Notes under the pieces: model-generated
Database searches by the model: none
What the model saw: only the letters and a program-made list of their open reading frames with translations
What the model was told of the DNA's origin: nothing
Made by a program: the position numbers and the translations under genes
Origin: Leptospira bouyouniensis
GTDB taxonomy: Bacteria; Spirochaetota; Leptospiria; Leptospirales; Leptospiraceae
Assembly: GCF_004769525.1 (NCBI RefSeq)
Contig: NZ_RQFT01000003.1
Coordinates: 558,001-622,000, forward strand
Reading direction: 5' to 3'
DNA: 64,000 bases
Shown: positions 19,218-28,967 of the stretch, piece after piece
Layout of the letters: every line of letters starts with the position of its first letter
Position numbering within the stretch: the first letter of the stretch is position 1

Positions 19218-19544
19218 CTACTGTAATTTGTCATCTAACACAATTAGATGTTGGTACTTTTCAGGTTGGTTGGTTTTTAAATAGTATTCTAAAATGGTAT
19301 CGACATCCGCTTCTGTTTTCATTGCAAACCATTTCCCTTCGGGATAGGATACTTGGATAGGACCAAGTTCGCAACGATCCAAACAACCGGATTTTTGGAC
19401 TCGAAATTTGTATTCGATTCCAGCTTTCGCCGCTTTTTGTTTAAGTAATTTTAGAAGTTCAATTGAACCTTGGTTCCCGCAAGACACCCGTTCGCCGGGT
19501 GCCCTTTGGTTTTCGCAGACAAAAAGATGTTTTTCGTAAAACAT
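19218..19544 (-). CDS. Thioredoxin-like [2Fe-2S] ferredoxin
   Basis: A 108-residue protein of the thioredoxin-like ferredoxin family (NuoE and Shethna-type fold). Four cysteines are placed as expected: Cys10 and Cys22 (VSCGNQGS), then Cys54 and Cys58 (SGCLDRCELGP). It should carry one [2Fe-2S] cluster and shuttle electrons in the cytoplasm. It begins 15 bases after the gcvP stop on the same strand, so it looks like the last gene of the glycine cleavage operon. Its physiological partner is not evident; a link to redox balance during glycine oxidation is an inference. Confidence 0.87.
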   Translation of the reverse strand: MFYEKHLFVCENQRAPGERVSCGNQGSIELLKLLKQKAAKAGIEYKFRVQKSGCLDRCELGPIQVSYPEGKWFAMKTEADVDTILEYYLKTNQPEKYQHLIVLDDKLQ

Positions 19545-19559
19545 ATGAAAATAGGTCTC

Positions 19560-22481
19560 TTAAGATACGACGTAATTTTCCATCGGAATGCAAGAACAGA
19601 CCAAGTTTCTATCGCCATATACGTTGTCTACTCGACCAACACTAGGCCAAAATTTTCGAGTTCGTAACCAAGGTAATGGGTAAGCCGCTCGTTCTCTTGG
19701 ATACGAATGATTCCATGTATCACTGATTACCATGTCTGCTGTGTGAGGTGAGTTCTTCAGTGGGTTATCTTCTTTGGAAAGAACACCGGATTCAATGTCT
19801 TTGATTTCACCCGCTATGGACAACATGGAGTCGATGAAACGATCCAATTCTTCTTTGGATTCAGATTCAGTTGGTTCAACCATGAGTGTTCCAGGGACTG
19901 GGAATGACATAGTAGGGGAGTGGAAACCATAATCAATCAAACGTTTTGCGATATCTTCTACTTCAATCCCACTTGTTTTTTTGAATCCACGCATATCAAG
20001 GATACATTCGTGAGCAACAAGACCTTTGTTACCTTTGTATAACACAGGGAAGGCGGATTCTAATTTTTTTGCAATGTAGTTAGCATTGAGGATGGCAATT
20101 TTGGTTGCATATCGCAGACCATCAAATCCAAGCATCGCAATGTATGCCCAAGAGATCACAATGATGGATGCAGATCCCCATGGTGCCGCTGACACAGCCC
20201 ATTGGCTATTATTGGATCCATTTTCTACAAGGCTATGCCCTGGAAGGAAAGGAGCTAAGTGTTCAGCCACACCAATCGGACCCACTCCTGGTCCACCACC
20301 ACCATGAGGAATACAAAAAGTTTTGTGTAAATTCAAATGGCAAACATCAGCACCGATGTCACCTGGTCGTGTTAAACCAACTTGTGCATTCATATTGGCA
20401 CCATCCATATACACTTGGCCACCATTGTCATGGATAGTTTGGCAAATTTCTTTGATGGAAGCTTCAAAGACACCATGTGTAGAAGGATAGGTTACCATTA
20501 AAGCACCTAACTTGTCTTTGTATTCAACTGCTTTTTTCTTTAAGTCATCTACGTCGATGTTTCCATTGATATCGCAATTGACTGGAACCACTTGGAATCC
20601 TGCCATCACAGCTGATGCTGGGTTTGTACCATGGGCAGAAATTGGGATAAGACAAACGTCTCTATGCATATCATTTCGGCTTTGGTGGTAGTTACGAATG
20701 GCAAGTAGTCCAGCGTATTCACCTTGTGAACCAGCATTAGGTTGGAGTGATACTTCCGAAAATCCTGTAATTTCACATAACCATTTTTCTAATTGGCTAA
20801 ATAGAGTTCTGTATCCTTCCGTTTGGTTTTCTGGAACAAAGGGATGGATGTTGGAAAGTTCAGGCCATGTTACAGGATACATTTCTGTCGATGCATTGAG
20901 TTTCATCGTGCATGATCCTAATGCAATCATGGAGGTTGTTAATGATAAATCTTTTGCTTCGAGTCTTCGAATGTAACGTAACATCTCTGTTTCTGTGTGA
21001 AAACTATTAAACACAGGATGTGTTAAGTAAGATGACTTTCTTTCAAGTAGTTCTGGAATTTTCCATTCGTCTTTTGATGTTAAATCTTCCAGTGGAAAAT
21101 GTAGTGCTTTGTTTTCGTTAAATACTTCAAGTAAATCTTTGATGTCTTTTAAATTGGTTGTTTCATCTAAAGATACACTGATCACATGACCAGAAACTTG
21201 TCTGATATTGATTTCCCTTTCTTCTGCATAATGAATGATTTCTGCGGATGATATCTTTGATAACTCAATACGAATTGTATCAAAGTAAGGTTGCGAAATA
21301 ATTTTATATCCTAACTTTTCGAGTCCTGTAGCAAGGATGGTTGTCATTCGGTGGACACGAGAGGCAATTTGTTTGAGGCCTTTTGGTCCATGGTAAACTG
21401 CATACATGGATGATAATACTGCGAGTAATACTTGCGCTGTACAAATGTTAGATGTTGCTTTGTCGCGACGAATGTGTTGTTCGCGTGTTTGTAAACTGAG
21501 TCGATAACCAGGTTTACCTTGTGAATCTTTGGAAACACCGATGAGACGACCAGGCATATTGCGTTTGTATTCTTCTTTGGTTGCAAAGTATCCTGCATGA
21601 GGTCCACCAAAACCAAGTGGCAATCCAAATCGTTGTGTGCTTCCAACAACCACGTCTGCATTCATTTCCCCTGGTGCTTTGAGAATTGTCAGGGCAAGTA
21701 AGTCAGCAGCAACTACAGTTTTGGCTCCAACTTTATGCAAACTTTCAATGAATTCGCTAAAATCATAAATGGTACCATCAGTGGATGGGTATTGGACAAT
21801 CGCTCCAAAAAAATCATTGGAAGGAACCATCTTTTTGAAAGAGCCTACAACAATATTAATTCCTAGCGGAATTGCACGTGTGCGGATCACATCTAAGGTT
21901 TGTGGGTGAACGGATTGAGAAACAAAAAATGATTTCCCTTGTGTATCATCTTTCAATGAAAACAACATATTCATTGCTTCCGCTGCAGCTGTCCCTTCAT
22001 CAAGAAGAGATGCATTAGCAATTTCCATTCCGGTAAGATCTGTAATCATCGTTTGGAAGTTGATGAGTGCTTCCATACGTCCTTGTGCTATTTCTGCTTG
22101 GTAAGGAGTGTAAGCAGTATACCAACCTGGATTTTCCAGAATGTTTCTTTGGATTACAGGAGGTGTGATACAAGAATAGTAACCAAGTCCTAAATAAGAT
22201 CTGTAAATTTTGTTTTTAGAAACAATCTTCTTGAGTTCTTTTTGAAGAGCATATTCACCAATGGGTTTTGGTAAATTGAGTTCCTTACGCAACCGAATGT
22301 TTTCGGGTACTGCATCATTGATGAGTTCATCCAACTCTTTGTAGCCAATCGTAGATAACATTTCAGAAACAGTAGTTTCTGTCACGCCTACATGACGGCG
22401 AAGGAAGGTATCACTTGGTTCAAGTGTTTCTTCGTATGGGGAATGGATGGGTGATGTAGGTTGTACGGAACTCACTTGCAA
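19560..22481 (-). CDS. gcvP: Glycine dehydrogenase (decarboxylating), P protein
   Basis: A 973-residue P protein, the usual length for the single-chain form with two homologous aminotransferase-like halves. The C-terminal half carries the PLP lysine in [25 protein letters not shown] near the N-terminus and [12 protein letters not shown] are family signatures. It decarboxylates glycine and passes the aminomethyl group to lipoyl-GcvH. Start choice is between TTG at 22481 and GTG at 22475, both downstream of AGGAG; the GTG has the better spacing (about ten bases). It starts a few bases after gcvH and is followed by the ferredoxin gene. Confidence 0.97.
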   Translation of the reverse strand: MQVSSVQPTSPIHSPYEETLEPSDTFLRRHVGVTETTVSEMLSTIGYKELDELINDAVPENIRLRKELNLPKPIGEYALQKELKKIVSKNKIYRSYLGLGYYSCITPPVIQRNILENPGWYTAYTPYQAEIAQGRMEALINFQTMITDLTGMEIANASLLDEGTAAAEAMNMLFSLKDDTQGKSFFVSQSVHPQTLDVIRTRAIPLGINIVVGSFKKMVPSNDFFGAIVQYPSTDGTIYDFSEFIESLHKVGAKTVVAADLLALTILKAPGEMNADVVVGSTQRFGLPLGFGGPHAGYFATKEEYKRNMPGRLIGVSKDSQGKPGYRLSLQTREQHIRRDKATSNICTAQVLLAVLSSMYAVYHGPKGLKQIASRVHRMTTILATGLEKLGYKIISQPYFDTIRIELSKISSAEIIHYAEEREINIRQVSGHVISVSLDETTNLKDIKDLLEVFNENKALHFPLEDLTSKDEWKIPELLERKSSYLTHPVFNSFHTETEMLRYIRRLEAKDLSLTTSMIALGSCTMKLNASTEMYPVTWPELSNIHPFVPENQTEGYRTLFSQLEKWLCEITGFSEVSLQPNAGSQGEYAGLLAIRNYHQSRNDMHRDVCLIPISAHGTNPASAVMAGFQVVPVNCDINGNIDVDDLKKKAVEYKDKLGALMVTYPSTHGVFEASIKEICQTIHDNGGQVYMDGANMNAQVGLTRPGDIGADVCHLNLHKTFCIPHGGGGPGVGPIGVAEHLAPFLPGHSLVENGSNNSQWAVSAAPWGSASIIVISWAYIAMLGFDGLRYATKIAILNANYIAKKLESAFPVLYKGNKGLVAHECILDMRGFKKTSGIEVEDIAKRLIDYGFHSPTMSFPVPGTLMVEPTESESKEELDRFIDSMLSIAGEIKDIESGVLSKEDNPLKNSPHTADMVISDTWNHSYPRERAAYPLPWLRTRKFWPSVGRVDNVYGDRNLVCSCIPMENYVVS

Positions 22482-22491
22482 ATAACTCCTA

Positions 22492-22884
22492 TTAGTCTAA
22501 TTTCGAAACGTATTCTTTGTATTGTGCTGCGTTTAATAATCCACTCAACTCAGATGTTTGGATGTTTTTTAATTTAACCATCCAAGTATCAAATGGTTCT
22601 GCATTCACAGACTGTGGATTTGATCCAAGAGAAGCATTGGTTTCTACTACCTCGCCGGAAATTGGGGAATACAAATCTTCTGCTGCTTTCACAGATTCAA
22701 TGGTTCCAAGGCTATCCTTTGCTTTGATTTGTTTTCCTGGTTTTGGAAGGTCGATGAAGACAATGTCACCTAATGCATTTTGTGCGAAGTCAGTGATTCC
22801 AATGAGTGCAACATCACCTTCTACCTTTACCCATTCATGTTTTTCAGTATAATAATATCCGTCTTTTGCTTGTGTGTCTGCCAT
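22492..22884 (-). CDS. gcvH: Glycine cleavage system H protein
   Basis: About 130 residues from the ATG at 22884 ([18 protein letters not shown]), which has AAGG nine bases upstream. The frame is open further up into gcvT, but the longer N-terminus is not family-like. The lipoyl-lysine motif is [15 protein letters not shown]. The protein carries the aminomethyl intermediate on its lipoyl arm between GcvP, GcvT and the L protein (lipoamide dehydrogenase, not in this window). It lies between gcvT (25-base gap) and gcvP. Confidence 0.96.
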   Translation of the reverse strand: MADTQAKDGYYYTEKHEWVKVEGDVALIGITDFAQNALGDIVFIDLPKPGKQIKAKDSLGTIESVKAAEDLYSPISGEVVETNASLGSNPQSVNAEPFDTWMVKLKNIQTSELSGLLNAAQYKEYVSKLD

Positions 22885-22909
22885 GGTTTTTTTCCTTACA
22901 TCTTTTGGT

Positions 22910-24022
22910 TTAGCGATTGTTTCGGACACTGCCTTGGATGAAGGCACCAGTCTCTACTTTAGCCAATTTCTTCTGGCCACGAATCTCCACAAATACTTCC
23001 GTTTGGTTTTTTGTGAATTCGGTCTGAAGGATGGCAAGTCCTAGGGATTCTTTCCGGCTTGGAGAGTGGGTTCCAGAGGTTGATTTGCCAATTTCTTTGC
23101 CATCTGCTGAAAAAATAGGAAAATTTTCTCGTAGTACCCCTGGCTCCATCAGGCGGATCCCCACAACTTTTGATTTTGGGCCATTTTTTTTATCTGCCAT
23201 GATGCGGTCGTAACCTAGATATGGTTTTGTTTTTTCCTTCACGATAAAATTGATTCCCGATTCTACAGGAGTCCATTCTGCATTCAATTCATGTCCATAA
23301 AGTGGGTATTTTGCTTCCAATCGAAGTGTGTCGCGTGCCCCGAGGCCAACGGGAACAAGTCCAAAATCCTTTCCTATTTCGAGTAACTCTTTCCATAAAT
23401 TGACTCCAAGTGAGTTGGAAGTATAAATTTCAAATCCATCTTCACCCGTATAACCAGTGCGAGACACGATGATGTTTTCTCCTTTCCAATTCAATTCATT
23501 GAAATGATAATAAAGTAGTGATGATAAATCTTTTCCTAAGTATTTTGAGAATATTTGATCAGCCTTTGGGCCTTGTAATGCAATTTGGTGCCAATTTTTA
23601 CTATCATCAACAACAGTGACGTTTCCTTTTAAATATTTCAGTAAATGTTTGGTCACGGCTTCGTAGTTGGATGCATTGGAACAAATCATATACTTTGTTT
23701 CATTGAATTTATAAACAGTGATATCATCCACGAGTCCACCTACTTCGTTTACAACTGCATTGTATTGCACTTGGCCTTCTTTCATTGAAGATATGGTATT
23801 ACATGTGACTGATTCTAAAAATTCCAAAACATCATTGGCATCACCTGTGACAAAAATTTCACCCATATGGGAAACATCGAAGAGGCCTGCGTTCGATCGT
23901 GTTGTCAAATGTTCTTGGATGATTCCAGTATACTGGACAGGCATGTCCCATCCGCCAAAAGGAACCATCTTGGCTCCCATTTCTTTATGAATTGAGTGTA
24001 AGGGTGTTTGTTTTAGTTCCAC
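22910..24022 (-). CDS. gcvT: Glycine cleavage system T protein, aminomethyltransferase
   Basis: A 370-residue T protein starting with GTG at 24022. Family hallmarks are [40 protein letters not shown] and the C-terminal [15 protein letters not shown]. It releases ammonia from the aminomethyl group and makes methylene-tetrahydrofolate. It is the first gene of the gcvT-gcvH-gcvP-ferredoxin operon. The 77-base gap to the divergent oxidoreductase gene is too short for a tandem glycine riboswitch and shows no such fold. Confidence 0.96.
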   Translation of the reverse strand: MELKQTPLHSIHKEMGAKMVPFGGWDMPVQYTGIIQEHLTTRSNAGLFDVSHMGEIFVTGDANDVLEFLESVTCNTISSMKEGQVQYNAVVNEVGGLVDDITVYKFNETKYMICSNASNYEAVTKHLLKYLKGNVTVVDDSKNWHQIALQGPKADQIFSKYLGKDLSSLLYYHFNELNWKGENIIVSRTGYTGEDGFEIYTSNSLGVNLWKELLEIGKDFGLVPVGLGARDTLRLEAKYPLYGHELNAEWTPVESGINFIVKEKTKPYLGYDRIMADKKNGPKSKVVGIRLMEPGVLRENFPIFSADGKEIGKSTSGTHSPSRKESLGLAILQTEFTKNQTEVFVEIRGQKKLAKVETGAFIQGSVRNNR

Positions 24023-24099
24023 GGTGTTCTCTTATGTAGACTCTTATACCATAGAAAAATGGTTTCATCGTTATGGAATTGAATTTTTTTTAACCCATC

Positions 24100-25119
24100 A
24101 TGCAAAGAGAAGTCTACCGAATCGATAAAACTGGATCCATCGATCATTTACATCGAAAAAAAGAAATGTTACGTCCACCAGAGAACGATGAGGTCACTAT
24201 CGAAGTGGGAGCAATTGGTCTCAATTTTGCGGATGTATTTTCAGTCTATGGTTTGTACTCAGCAACACCCAAAGGGAGTTTTATACCAGGTTTAGAATTT
24301 TCAGGGAAAATCGTAAAAATAGGCCCAAATGTTAAGGATTTTGAGGTAGGAGACCTAGTTTTTGGTGTCACTCGGTTCGGCGCATACACAACTCATCTCA
24401 ACATTTCAGAAAAAACAATCTTCCCATTACCAAAGGAATGGAGTATGCAAGATGGAGCAGCATTTGTTGTTCAAGCACTCACTGCATACTATGCACTCGT
24501 ACCACTCGGACAAGTGAGAGAAGGTGATCATGTTTTAATACATAGTGCTGCAGGTGGTGTTGGGATCATGGCAAGTCATATCGCAAAGAAAAAAAAAGCG
24601 ATTACGATCGGTCTTGTCGGTGATTCTCGTAAATTTTCGATCTTAAAAGAGGTTGGTTATGATTTTTTTCTCACTCGATCACCAAATTTTAAAGAAGATA
24701 TGCATAAAATTCTCCAAGGAGCACCTTTAAAAATCGTTTTAGAATGTTTAGGCGGTCGTTATTTTCACGACAGTTATGATTTGTTATCACCAATGGGAAG
24801 ATTAGTTACGTATGGTAGTGCTAACTTCACACCATCTCATTCATTCAGAAATTGGTTTTCAATCGTCTATTCATACCTCACAAGACCAAAAATTGATCCT
24901 TTATCGATGATTTCAGACAATAAATCAGTGTTGGGATTCAATTTAATATGGTTGTGGAATGAAATTGATGAACTTAGAAAACATTTTTCGGAATTAATGA
25001 TGTTATCTTTACCAAAACAAACGATTGGACATCAATTTTCATTCGATTCAATGCATGATGCACTCCGTACAATGCAATCAGGACAAACGATCGGTAAGAT
25101 TGTTATCAATGTTCCGTAG
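24100..25119 (+). CDS. Medium-chain dehydrogenase/reductase, quinone oxidoreductase type
   Basis: A 339-residue MDR-family enzyme without zinc-binding cysteines. The N-terminal GroES-like domain has GAIGLNFADVFSVYGLY and GLEFSGKIVKIG. The Rossmann part has VLIHSAAGGVGIMASHIA, the NADPH-binding glycine motif of quinone oxidoreductases and VAT-1-like proteins. It probably reduces quinones or enones using NADPH in the cytoplasm. It is transcribed divergently from the gcv operon, with no sign of a shared function. Confidence 0.88.
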   Translation: MQREVYRIDKTGSIDHLHRKKEMLRPPENDEVTIEVGAIGLNFADVFSVYGLYSATPKGSFIPGLEFSGKIVKIGPNVKDFEVGDLVFGVTRFGAYTTHLNISEKTIFPLPKEWSMQDGAAFVVQALTAYYALVPLGQVREGDHVLIHSAAGGVGIMASHIAKKKKAITIGLVGDSRKFSILKEVGYDFFLTRSPNFKEDMHKILQGAPLKIVLECLGGRYFHDSYDLLSPMGRLVTYGSANFTPSHSFRNWFSIVYSYLTRPKIDPLSMISDNKSVLGFNLIWLWNEIDELRKHFSELMMLSLPKQTIGHQFSFDSMHDALRTMQSGQTIGKIVINVP

Positions 25120-25278
25120 AATGAGTATTAGTCTGTTTTTTTATTTTGAATAAAAATTCATGCAAAAAATAAAATTTCTTTACATTTAAAATGATCTGAT
25201 TTAATTATGTCGTATCAATTCACTCTCTGTTTGCCAAGGACAGCCGTGTTTTGAAATCAAAAGATAAGGACGATCACA

Positions 25279-25353
25279 ATGGTTGCTAAAAAGAAAGCCG
25301 CAAAAAAGAAAGCCGCTAAGAAAAAAGCTGCAAAGAAAAAATCTAAGAAATAA
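25279..25353 (+). CDS. Tiny Lys/Ala-repeat, histone H1-tail-like peptide
   Basis: A 24-codon reading frame starts with ATG at 25279. AAGGA lies eight bases upstream, and the TAA at 25353 is followed 46 bases later by a strong intrinsic terminator. The product is MVAKKK followed by repeated AAKKK units and ends SKK: about 60 percent lysine, no acidic residue. The pattern matches the basic tails of bacterial histone H1-like proteins, which bind DNA without sequence preference. Having its own RBS and terminator suggests a real, possibly abundant product. A nucleoid-binding role is inferred from composition. Confidence 0.72.
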   Translation: MVAKKKAAKKKAAKKKAAKKKSKK

Positions 25354-25399
25354 CTTAGATTCGATTCTTCCTTCGAAACTATCGAAGTAAGATTGTGTG

Positions 25400-25424
25400 A
25401 ACCCGCAAAACCTGCGGGTTTTTT
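25400..25424 (+). terminator. Intrinsic terminator after the Lys/Ala peptide gene
   Basis: A perfect 7-bp stem (AACCCGC and GCGGGTT) with a 7-base loop is followed directly by TTTT, with two stem Ts just before. This is a classic rho-independent terminator for the plus strand, 46 bases after the stop codon. Confidence 0.88.
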
Positions 25425-25452
25425 CATTTATAGAGGTTCTGTTCGTAAAATT

Positions 25453-26034
25453 TTACGCAATTGCCCTTGTAAATCCCCTTCTTGTCATGAGAAAACCGGA
25501 TTTTCTATCTGAATTTGTTCTTTCAATGCCTATAAATTGAAAATGATCCTTTTTATTGATCGAATCAAAGAGAGCTTTCATCAGTGATTCAATGTTAGGA
25601 TGGATCACATTCTTATAACTTTTTCTCGCATGATCCTTTCCCCAAATCTCTAAATGATCATTGTCAGGCATTTTAAGGATGAGAGAAGGTAAATCATATC
25701 TTTTGATGAGAACATTGCACACTTCTTCAAATCCATACTCTGTGATTGAGTTAAAATCGAAAAAAACAAGCAAGTAGAGGATATTTGTCGGTTCGAGTCT
25801 TCCATTCTCATCTGAAATTTTTTGGATTCCATCGAGCACTACGTAGCGTAAGTTCTTTGATTGGATCCATAATTTTTGATCTTCATGCCGTTTTAGATTC
25901 ACTTCTTCTGAAAACCGCTTTTGAAATACGGTAGAGAGGAAAAATCCTGCGGAATCTTGTCTTTCTTCGAGGATTTTTTCTAAAGAAAAGGGTTCGAACT
26001 CTAAATTGAAATACTTTGTGTACGTCTCTGCCAT
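25453..26034 (-). CDS. Conserved-looking protein of unknown function
   Basis: A 193-residue soluble protein with no signal peptide or membrane segment. It shows alternating helices and strands (for example NLRYVVLDGIQKI and NILYLLVFFDFNS), but I recognise no motif. It follows the suppressor-of-fused gene after 60 bases on the same strand, so it may be the third member of that transcription unit. It ends close to, and converges on, the terminator of the Lys/Ala peptide. Confidence 0.65.
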   Translation of the reverse strand: MAETYTKYFNLEFEPFSLEKILEERQDSAGFFLSTVFQKRFSEEVNLKRHEDQKLWIQSKNLRYVVLDGIQKISDENGRLEPTNILYLLVFFDFNSITEYGFEEVCNVLIKRYDLPSLILKMPDNDHLEIWGKDHARKSYKNVIHPNIESLMKALFDSINKKDHFQFIGIERTNSDRKSGFLMTRRGFTRAIA

Positions 26035-26094
26035 ATCATATAGAGTAACGGACAGAATTTAGAGTTTGATTCGGATTTTTTTTGAAAATTGGAA

Positions 26095-27237
26095 CTAGAA
26101 TTCTAACATTCTGCGTTCTGAATCATGAAAAAAACCATATCCTTCTTTTTTCCAAGTGTCCCAAAACTTTTGTGAACCTTCTCTCATAAAACAAATTCTT
26201 TCTTCTGTTGAGATAGGAGTTAGAAAAAGAAAGTTTGTTCGTTTTCCATTTTCTGTGATGAGTCCATTCAGTTTAGGTAAAAGTTCGTTCGATCCTTGTT
26301 CAAGTTCTTCTGTGACATTGCGAAAGACAAACCAATTGAAATCTAAATACAATTGGTCAGGGTCTTTCCTTGGATTTTGAATCGTATGAGAATGACCAAA
26401 CCAAATCCCAGTGTTCCAAGGGAATTTTACCATTTCACCTAAAACATGTTGGATCCAAGTTTCTGATTTATCTGGCGCATCTTTTAATAATTGGATCGCA
26501 AATACGAGTTCGATACGTGAAAAGTTTTCGTAGTCTTTGTGATAGAGTTCAATACTCGGTTGGTTTTGTACACTCATCCCAATGGTTGAAAAAATTTTGA
26601 TCCCTGGAAATTCTTTCGGTAGAAAAGAAGCAATCCCAAGGGAAGGGTATTTTCCTCCATCTGCCGACCAATAAGTTTGGTGTTTGCCAAGTTTTGATTC
26701 TAAAAATTCTAATCTTAAGTTTTGCGCTTTTTTCCAGTGGTCTTTTTCTGCGACAGATTCCCAGAACTTTCGATTGGTTCTCACTCGTTCTGCGATCACA
26801 CCATTCTCTGGGTCACCAAGTGGTGAAGCTGTTGGTGCTTCTTCTTTTGCAAACTTTGAATACCCATGGATACCTTTGATACCAGACCAAGAGGGAAGAT
26901 AAGCTTGTAGTTCTTCTTCTACAAATAAAGCAACCGCATCACCTTCTTCAGACCAAATGAAATGGATTTGGTCTTCTGTTAATGAAGATTGAGCTTTTGT
27001 ATCTGTGAGTTCTGATTTTGTGAGAACGGGAGCAAGTCCCAAATCAAAGTCTTCATCAGTTCTAGAATCTGGTGCATCAATTAAGTTACGAACCCAAAGT
27101 GTTTTCATCGGCCACTCAGGATTGTTATGTGATTGTAAGTATAAGTAAATGGTCCTTCCATCATCTTCTAAAAAGGCAGTGAACGAACCATAAGGATTTG
27201 CTTCTTGGTATAAAACTTTAGGGGTATTGGGATTCAT
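26095..27237 (-). CDS. Suppressor-of-fused (SUFU) domain protein
   Basis: A 380-residue cytoplasmic protein. The C-terminal half (about 185-370) has the pattern of the SUFU domain: a YPSLGIASF start, SRIELVFAIQLL, the FPWNTGIWFGH block, and FLFLTPISTEERICF near the end. The N-terminal half (about 1-150) is a separate beta-rich domain. In bacteria, SUFU-domain proteins are known mainly as predicted immunity proteins of polymorphic toxin systems. No toxin with recognisable delivery domains is next to it. Its ATG overlaps the stop of the upstream 92-residue gene by one base (TAATG), implying coupled translation. Confidence 0.8.
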   Translation of the reverse strand: MNPNTPKVLYQEANPYGSFTAFLEDDGRTIYLYLQSHNNPEWPMKTLWVRNLIDAPDSRTDEDFDLGLAPVLTKSELTDTKAQSSLTEDQIHFIWSEEGDAVALFVEEELQAYLPSWSGIKGIHGYSKFAKEEAPTASPLGDPENGVIAERVRTNRKFWESVAEKDHWKKAQNLRLEFLESKLGKHQTYWSADGGKYPSLGIASFLPKEFPGIKIFSTIGMSVQNQPSIELYHKDYENFSRIELVFAIQLLKDAPDKSETWIQHVLGEMVKFPWNTGIWFGHSHTIQNPRKDPDQLYLDFNWFVFRNVTEELEQGSNELLPKLNGLITENGKRTNFLFLTPISTEERICFMREGSQKFWDTWKKEGYGFFHDSERRMLEF

Positions 27238-27515
27238 TAAAATTTGTGTGGTACCACTTTCTCTTTGAATTTTGCGAGTAGTTTCGAAATGGTTTCATCC
27301 ATACCAGGTTCAAAATAAATTTCTGGATAAAATCCTGAGGCGTTCCGAAGTCCGATGAGTTCAGGTTCATTCCATTGGCGGTAACCTTTTAATGCATTCC
27401 AAACTTCAACTGAAGGTGTGGTATTTTCTTTTTTGGCATCGATGAAAGCTTGTATTGTTCGCGTCGGGGTCATACTATCGTATAGATTCTTCGGGATCGA
27501 AGGGAATCCAACCAA
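27237..27515 (-). CDS. Small protein coupled to the SUFU gene, unknown
   Basis: A reading frame of 92 codons from a TTG at 27515; an ATG at codon 15 (before TPTRTIQ) is an alternative start. Neither has a convincing ribosome-binding site. The peptide is soluble, with a helical N-terminal part and a Trp/Pro/Tyr-rich middle (GYRQWNEPELIGL, FYPEIYFEPGMDE). The stop is fused to the start of the SUFU gene by a TAATG overlap, the main reason to accept it as real. It could be the remaining part or partner of a toxin-immunity unit; this is an inference. Confidence 0.6.
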   Translation of the reverse strand: MVGFPSIPKNLYDSMTPTRTIQAFIDAKKENTTPSVEVWNALKGYRQWNEPELIGLRNASGFYPEIYFEPGMDETISKLLAKFKEKVVPHKF

Positions 27516-27628
27516 AATTTTATAGAAAAGGTGATGAAATTCATTGGATTTTTCCTGAGGTTAGGAGAAAACTTCACTAGGTTCTGATCGAGTCTAATCA
27601 GCCAATCACTGAGATTATCTTTTGAGTT

Positions 27629-28234
27629 ATGAATTTATTCCAACAAACTCCGCATTCGAATCTTTTGCCCTTTGATGGGATTTTGATTTACCACCCTCAG
27701 TTTTTGGATTCGAAAAAAAGCCATGAATATTTCGAAACCTTTCTCAGAACCATTGAATGGAAACAAGATGAAGCCATTCTTTATGGTAAACACATTACGA
27801 CCAAAAGAAGTGTAGCTTGGTATGCAGACAAAGGCTTTTCCTATCGGTATTCTGGGACGACGAAAACCGCCTTACCTTGGTCCAAAGAACTATTAGAATT
27901 AAAAGAAGAAGTAGAAAGAGAAACAAACGAAACTTTCAATTCCTGTTTATTAAATTTATACCATAATGGTTCGGAAGGGATGGCTTGGCATAGTGATGAT
28001 GAAACGTCTCTCAAACAAAATTCGACGATCGCTTCTGTCAGTTTAGGCGCAGAGAGGATCTTTCGATTCAAACATAAAAAAAAGAATTCATTCGTGGAAT
28101 TGTCTTTAGAACCGGGGAGTTTGCTTTTGATGCAAGCAGAGATCCAACACCATTGGCTTCATTCTTTACCGAAAGCACTCAAAGTCAAACGACCCCGCAT
28201 CAATTTAACCTTTCGGCAATTTGGAATGATGTGA
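27629..28234 (+). CDS. AlkB-like 2-oxoglutarate/Fe(II) dioxygenase
   Basis: A 201-residue AlkB-family protein. The iron site is His121 and Asp123 (WHSDDE) with His178 (WLHSLPK), and the 2-oxoglutarate/substrate motif is RPRINLTFRQF at 188-198. ASVSLGAERIFRF and LEPGSLLLM are further family signatures. It probably reverses alkyl damage in DNA or RNA by oxidative demethylation. It most resembles the short ALKBH2/3-like group. It stands alone and converges on the DUF4269 gene. Confidence 0.9.
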   Translation: MNLFQQTPHSNLLPFDGILIYHPQFLDSKKSHEYFETFLRTIEWKQDEAILYGKHITTKRSVAWYADKGFSYRYSGTTKTALPWSKELLELKEEVERETNETFNSCLLNLYHNGSEGMAWHSDDETSLKQNSTIASVSLGAERIFRFKHKKKNSFVELSLEPGSLLLMQAEIQHHWLHSLPKALKVKRPRINLTFRQFGMM

Positions 28235-28284
28235 GAATCAATTCGATTCAAATAGAATCTTTTCGTAAAAGAGATTAAAATCCA

Positions 28285-28304
28285 TTCAATTCCTTCATTG
28301 AATC
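28285..28304. terminator. Weak AT-rich hairpin between converging genes
   Basis: A 7-bp stem (ATTCAAT, 6-base loop, ATTGAAT) lies between the AlkB-like and DUF4269 stops. It has no GC-rich core and no clean T-run, so it is a weak bidirectional terminator at best. Confidence 0.25.
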
Positions 28305-28336
28305 ATTCATTCAATTAATCCCAACACTCAAAAGAA

Positions 28337-28921
28337 TCAAAAACCATTTTTGGATAGCAAGTCTCTATACTCATCGTCCGATTTCTGATTCCAAAGCAAA
28401 AGTGTTTTGAATGGATCCCCTTTGAGCGAAAGAGTTTGGCAAAAGGCATGTTCTGTTTTCATTCCATTTCGTTTTAAATCAAGTATGGACACTCGAAAAC
28501 GATCATTCGCTAAATTTAAAAATCGATTTTCTACCATCATATGGATCCAAGCATATTGTTCCGTTGGTTCTACCGACTGGCCAAAAATTTCATATTGGAA
28601 CTTCGATGTTGAAAAACGACAGATCAAACTGACTCGAAGAGAAATGGTTTTTTCTGAGAATGAATAATTCGGGAGGTTACGAAATTTTGCGTAACAGACT
28701 TTTTGCAAATGTGAAGGGAGATTGAATTTGACTAATATATCGACATCACTTTTCTCGGTATCAATTCCAATCGGGATCGTACCGGCAAGAGTTGGTTTAA
28801 ATCCATTTAAGTGTTTTATAATTTTCCATTTTTCTAAATCTGCCCACAATTCTTGTTGTTTGGGATTTCCCAATCGCAAATAGTCTGGTTGTAAAAACGG
28901 ATTGGTCTCTAGCGATTGCAT
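28337..28921 (-). CDS. DUF4269 nucleotidyltransferase-fold protein
   Basis: About 195 residues from the ATG at 28921 (MQSLETNPF). The open frame extends to 29053, but the extra N-terminus is read from a GC-rich hairpin with a poly-His stretch and is not family-like. GTIPIGIDTEKSDVDILV is the Gly-x-Asp-x-Asp signature of the polymerase-beta nucleotidyltransferase fold, as in DUF4269 proteins. AWIHMMVENRFL and later segments fit the rest of that family. Activity and substrate are unknown. Confidence 0.8.
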   Translation of the reverse strand: MQSLETNPFLQPDYLRLGNPKQQELWADLEKWKIIKHLNGFKPTLAGTIPIGIDTEKSDVDILVKFNLPSHLQKVCYAKFRNLPNYSFSEKTISLRVSLICRFSTSKFQYEIFGQSVEPTEQYAWIHMMVENRFLNLANDRFRVSILDLKRNGMKTEHAFCQTLSLKGDPFKTLLLWNQKSDDEYRDLLSKNGF

Positions 28922-28950
28922 ATTATGTCTCATGTGCTCGGTACCGGCCC

Positions 28951-28967
28951 CCACCCTCATTGGGTGG
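28951..28967. repeat. GC-rich hairpin ahead of the DUF4269 gene
   Basis: CCACCC and GGGTGG form a 6-bp stem around TCATT, inside a longer run with GCCC on the left and a TGG-repeat ending in GGGC on the right (about 28947-28978). It stands out from the AT-rich surroundings and shares CATTGGGTGG with the hairpin at 19082. It lies in the leader of the minus-strand gene. Confidence 0.5.

Noticed and set aside
19021..19284. Plus-strand 87-codon frame over the hairpin and ferredoxin gene end
   Set aside because: It covers a hairpin and the antisense of the ferredoxin gene, and has no recognisable domain or ribosome-binding site.
24023..24099. Possible glycine riboswitch upstream of gcvT
   Set aside because: Only 77 bases separate the divergent starts and no tandem aptamer-like helices or conserved core bases are visible.
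25171..25215. Sigma70-like promoter (TTTACA with an AATTAT-like -10) before the Lys/Ala peptide
   Set aside because: The -10 match is weak and the AT-rich DNA gives many equal alternatives, so I did not list it as a feature.
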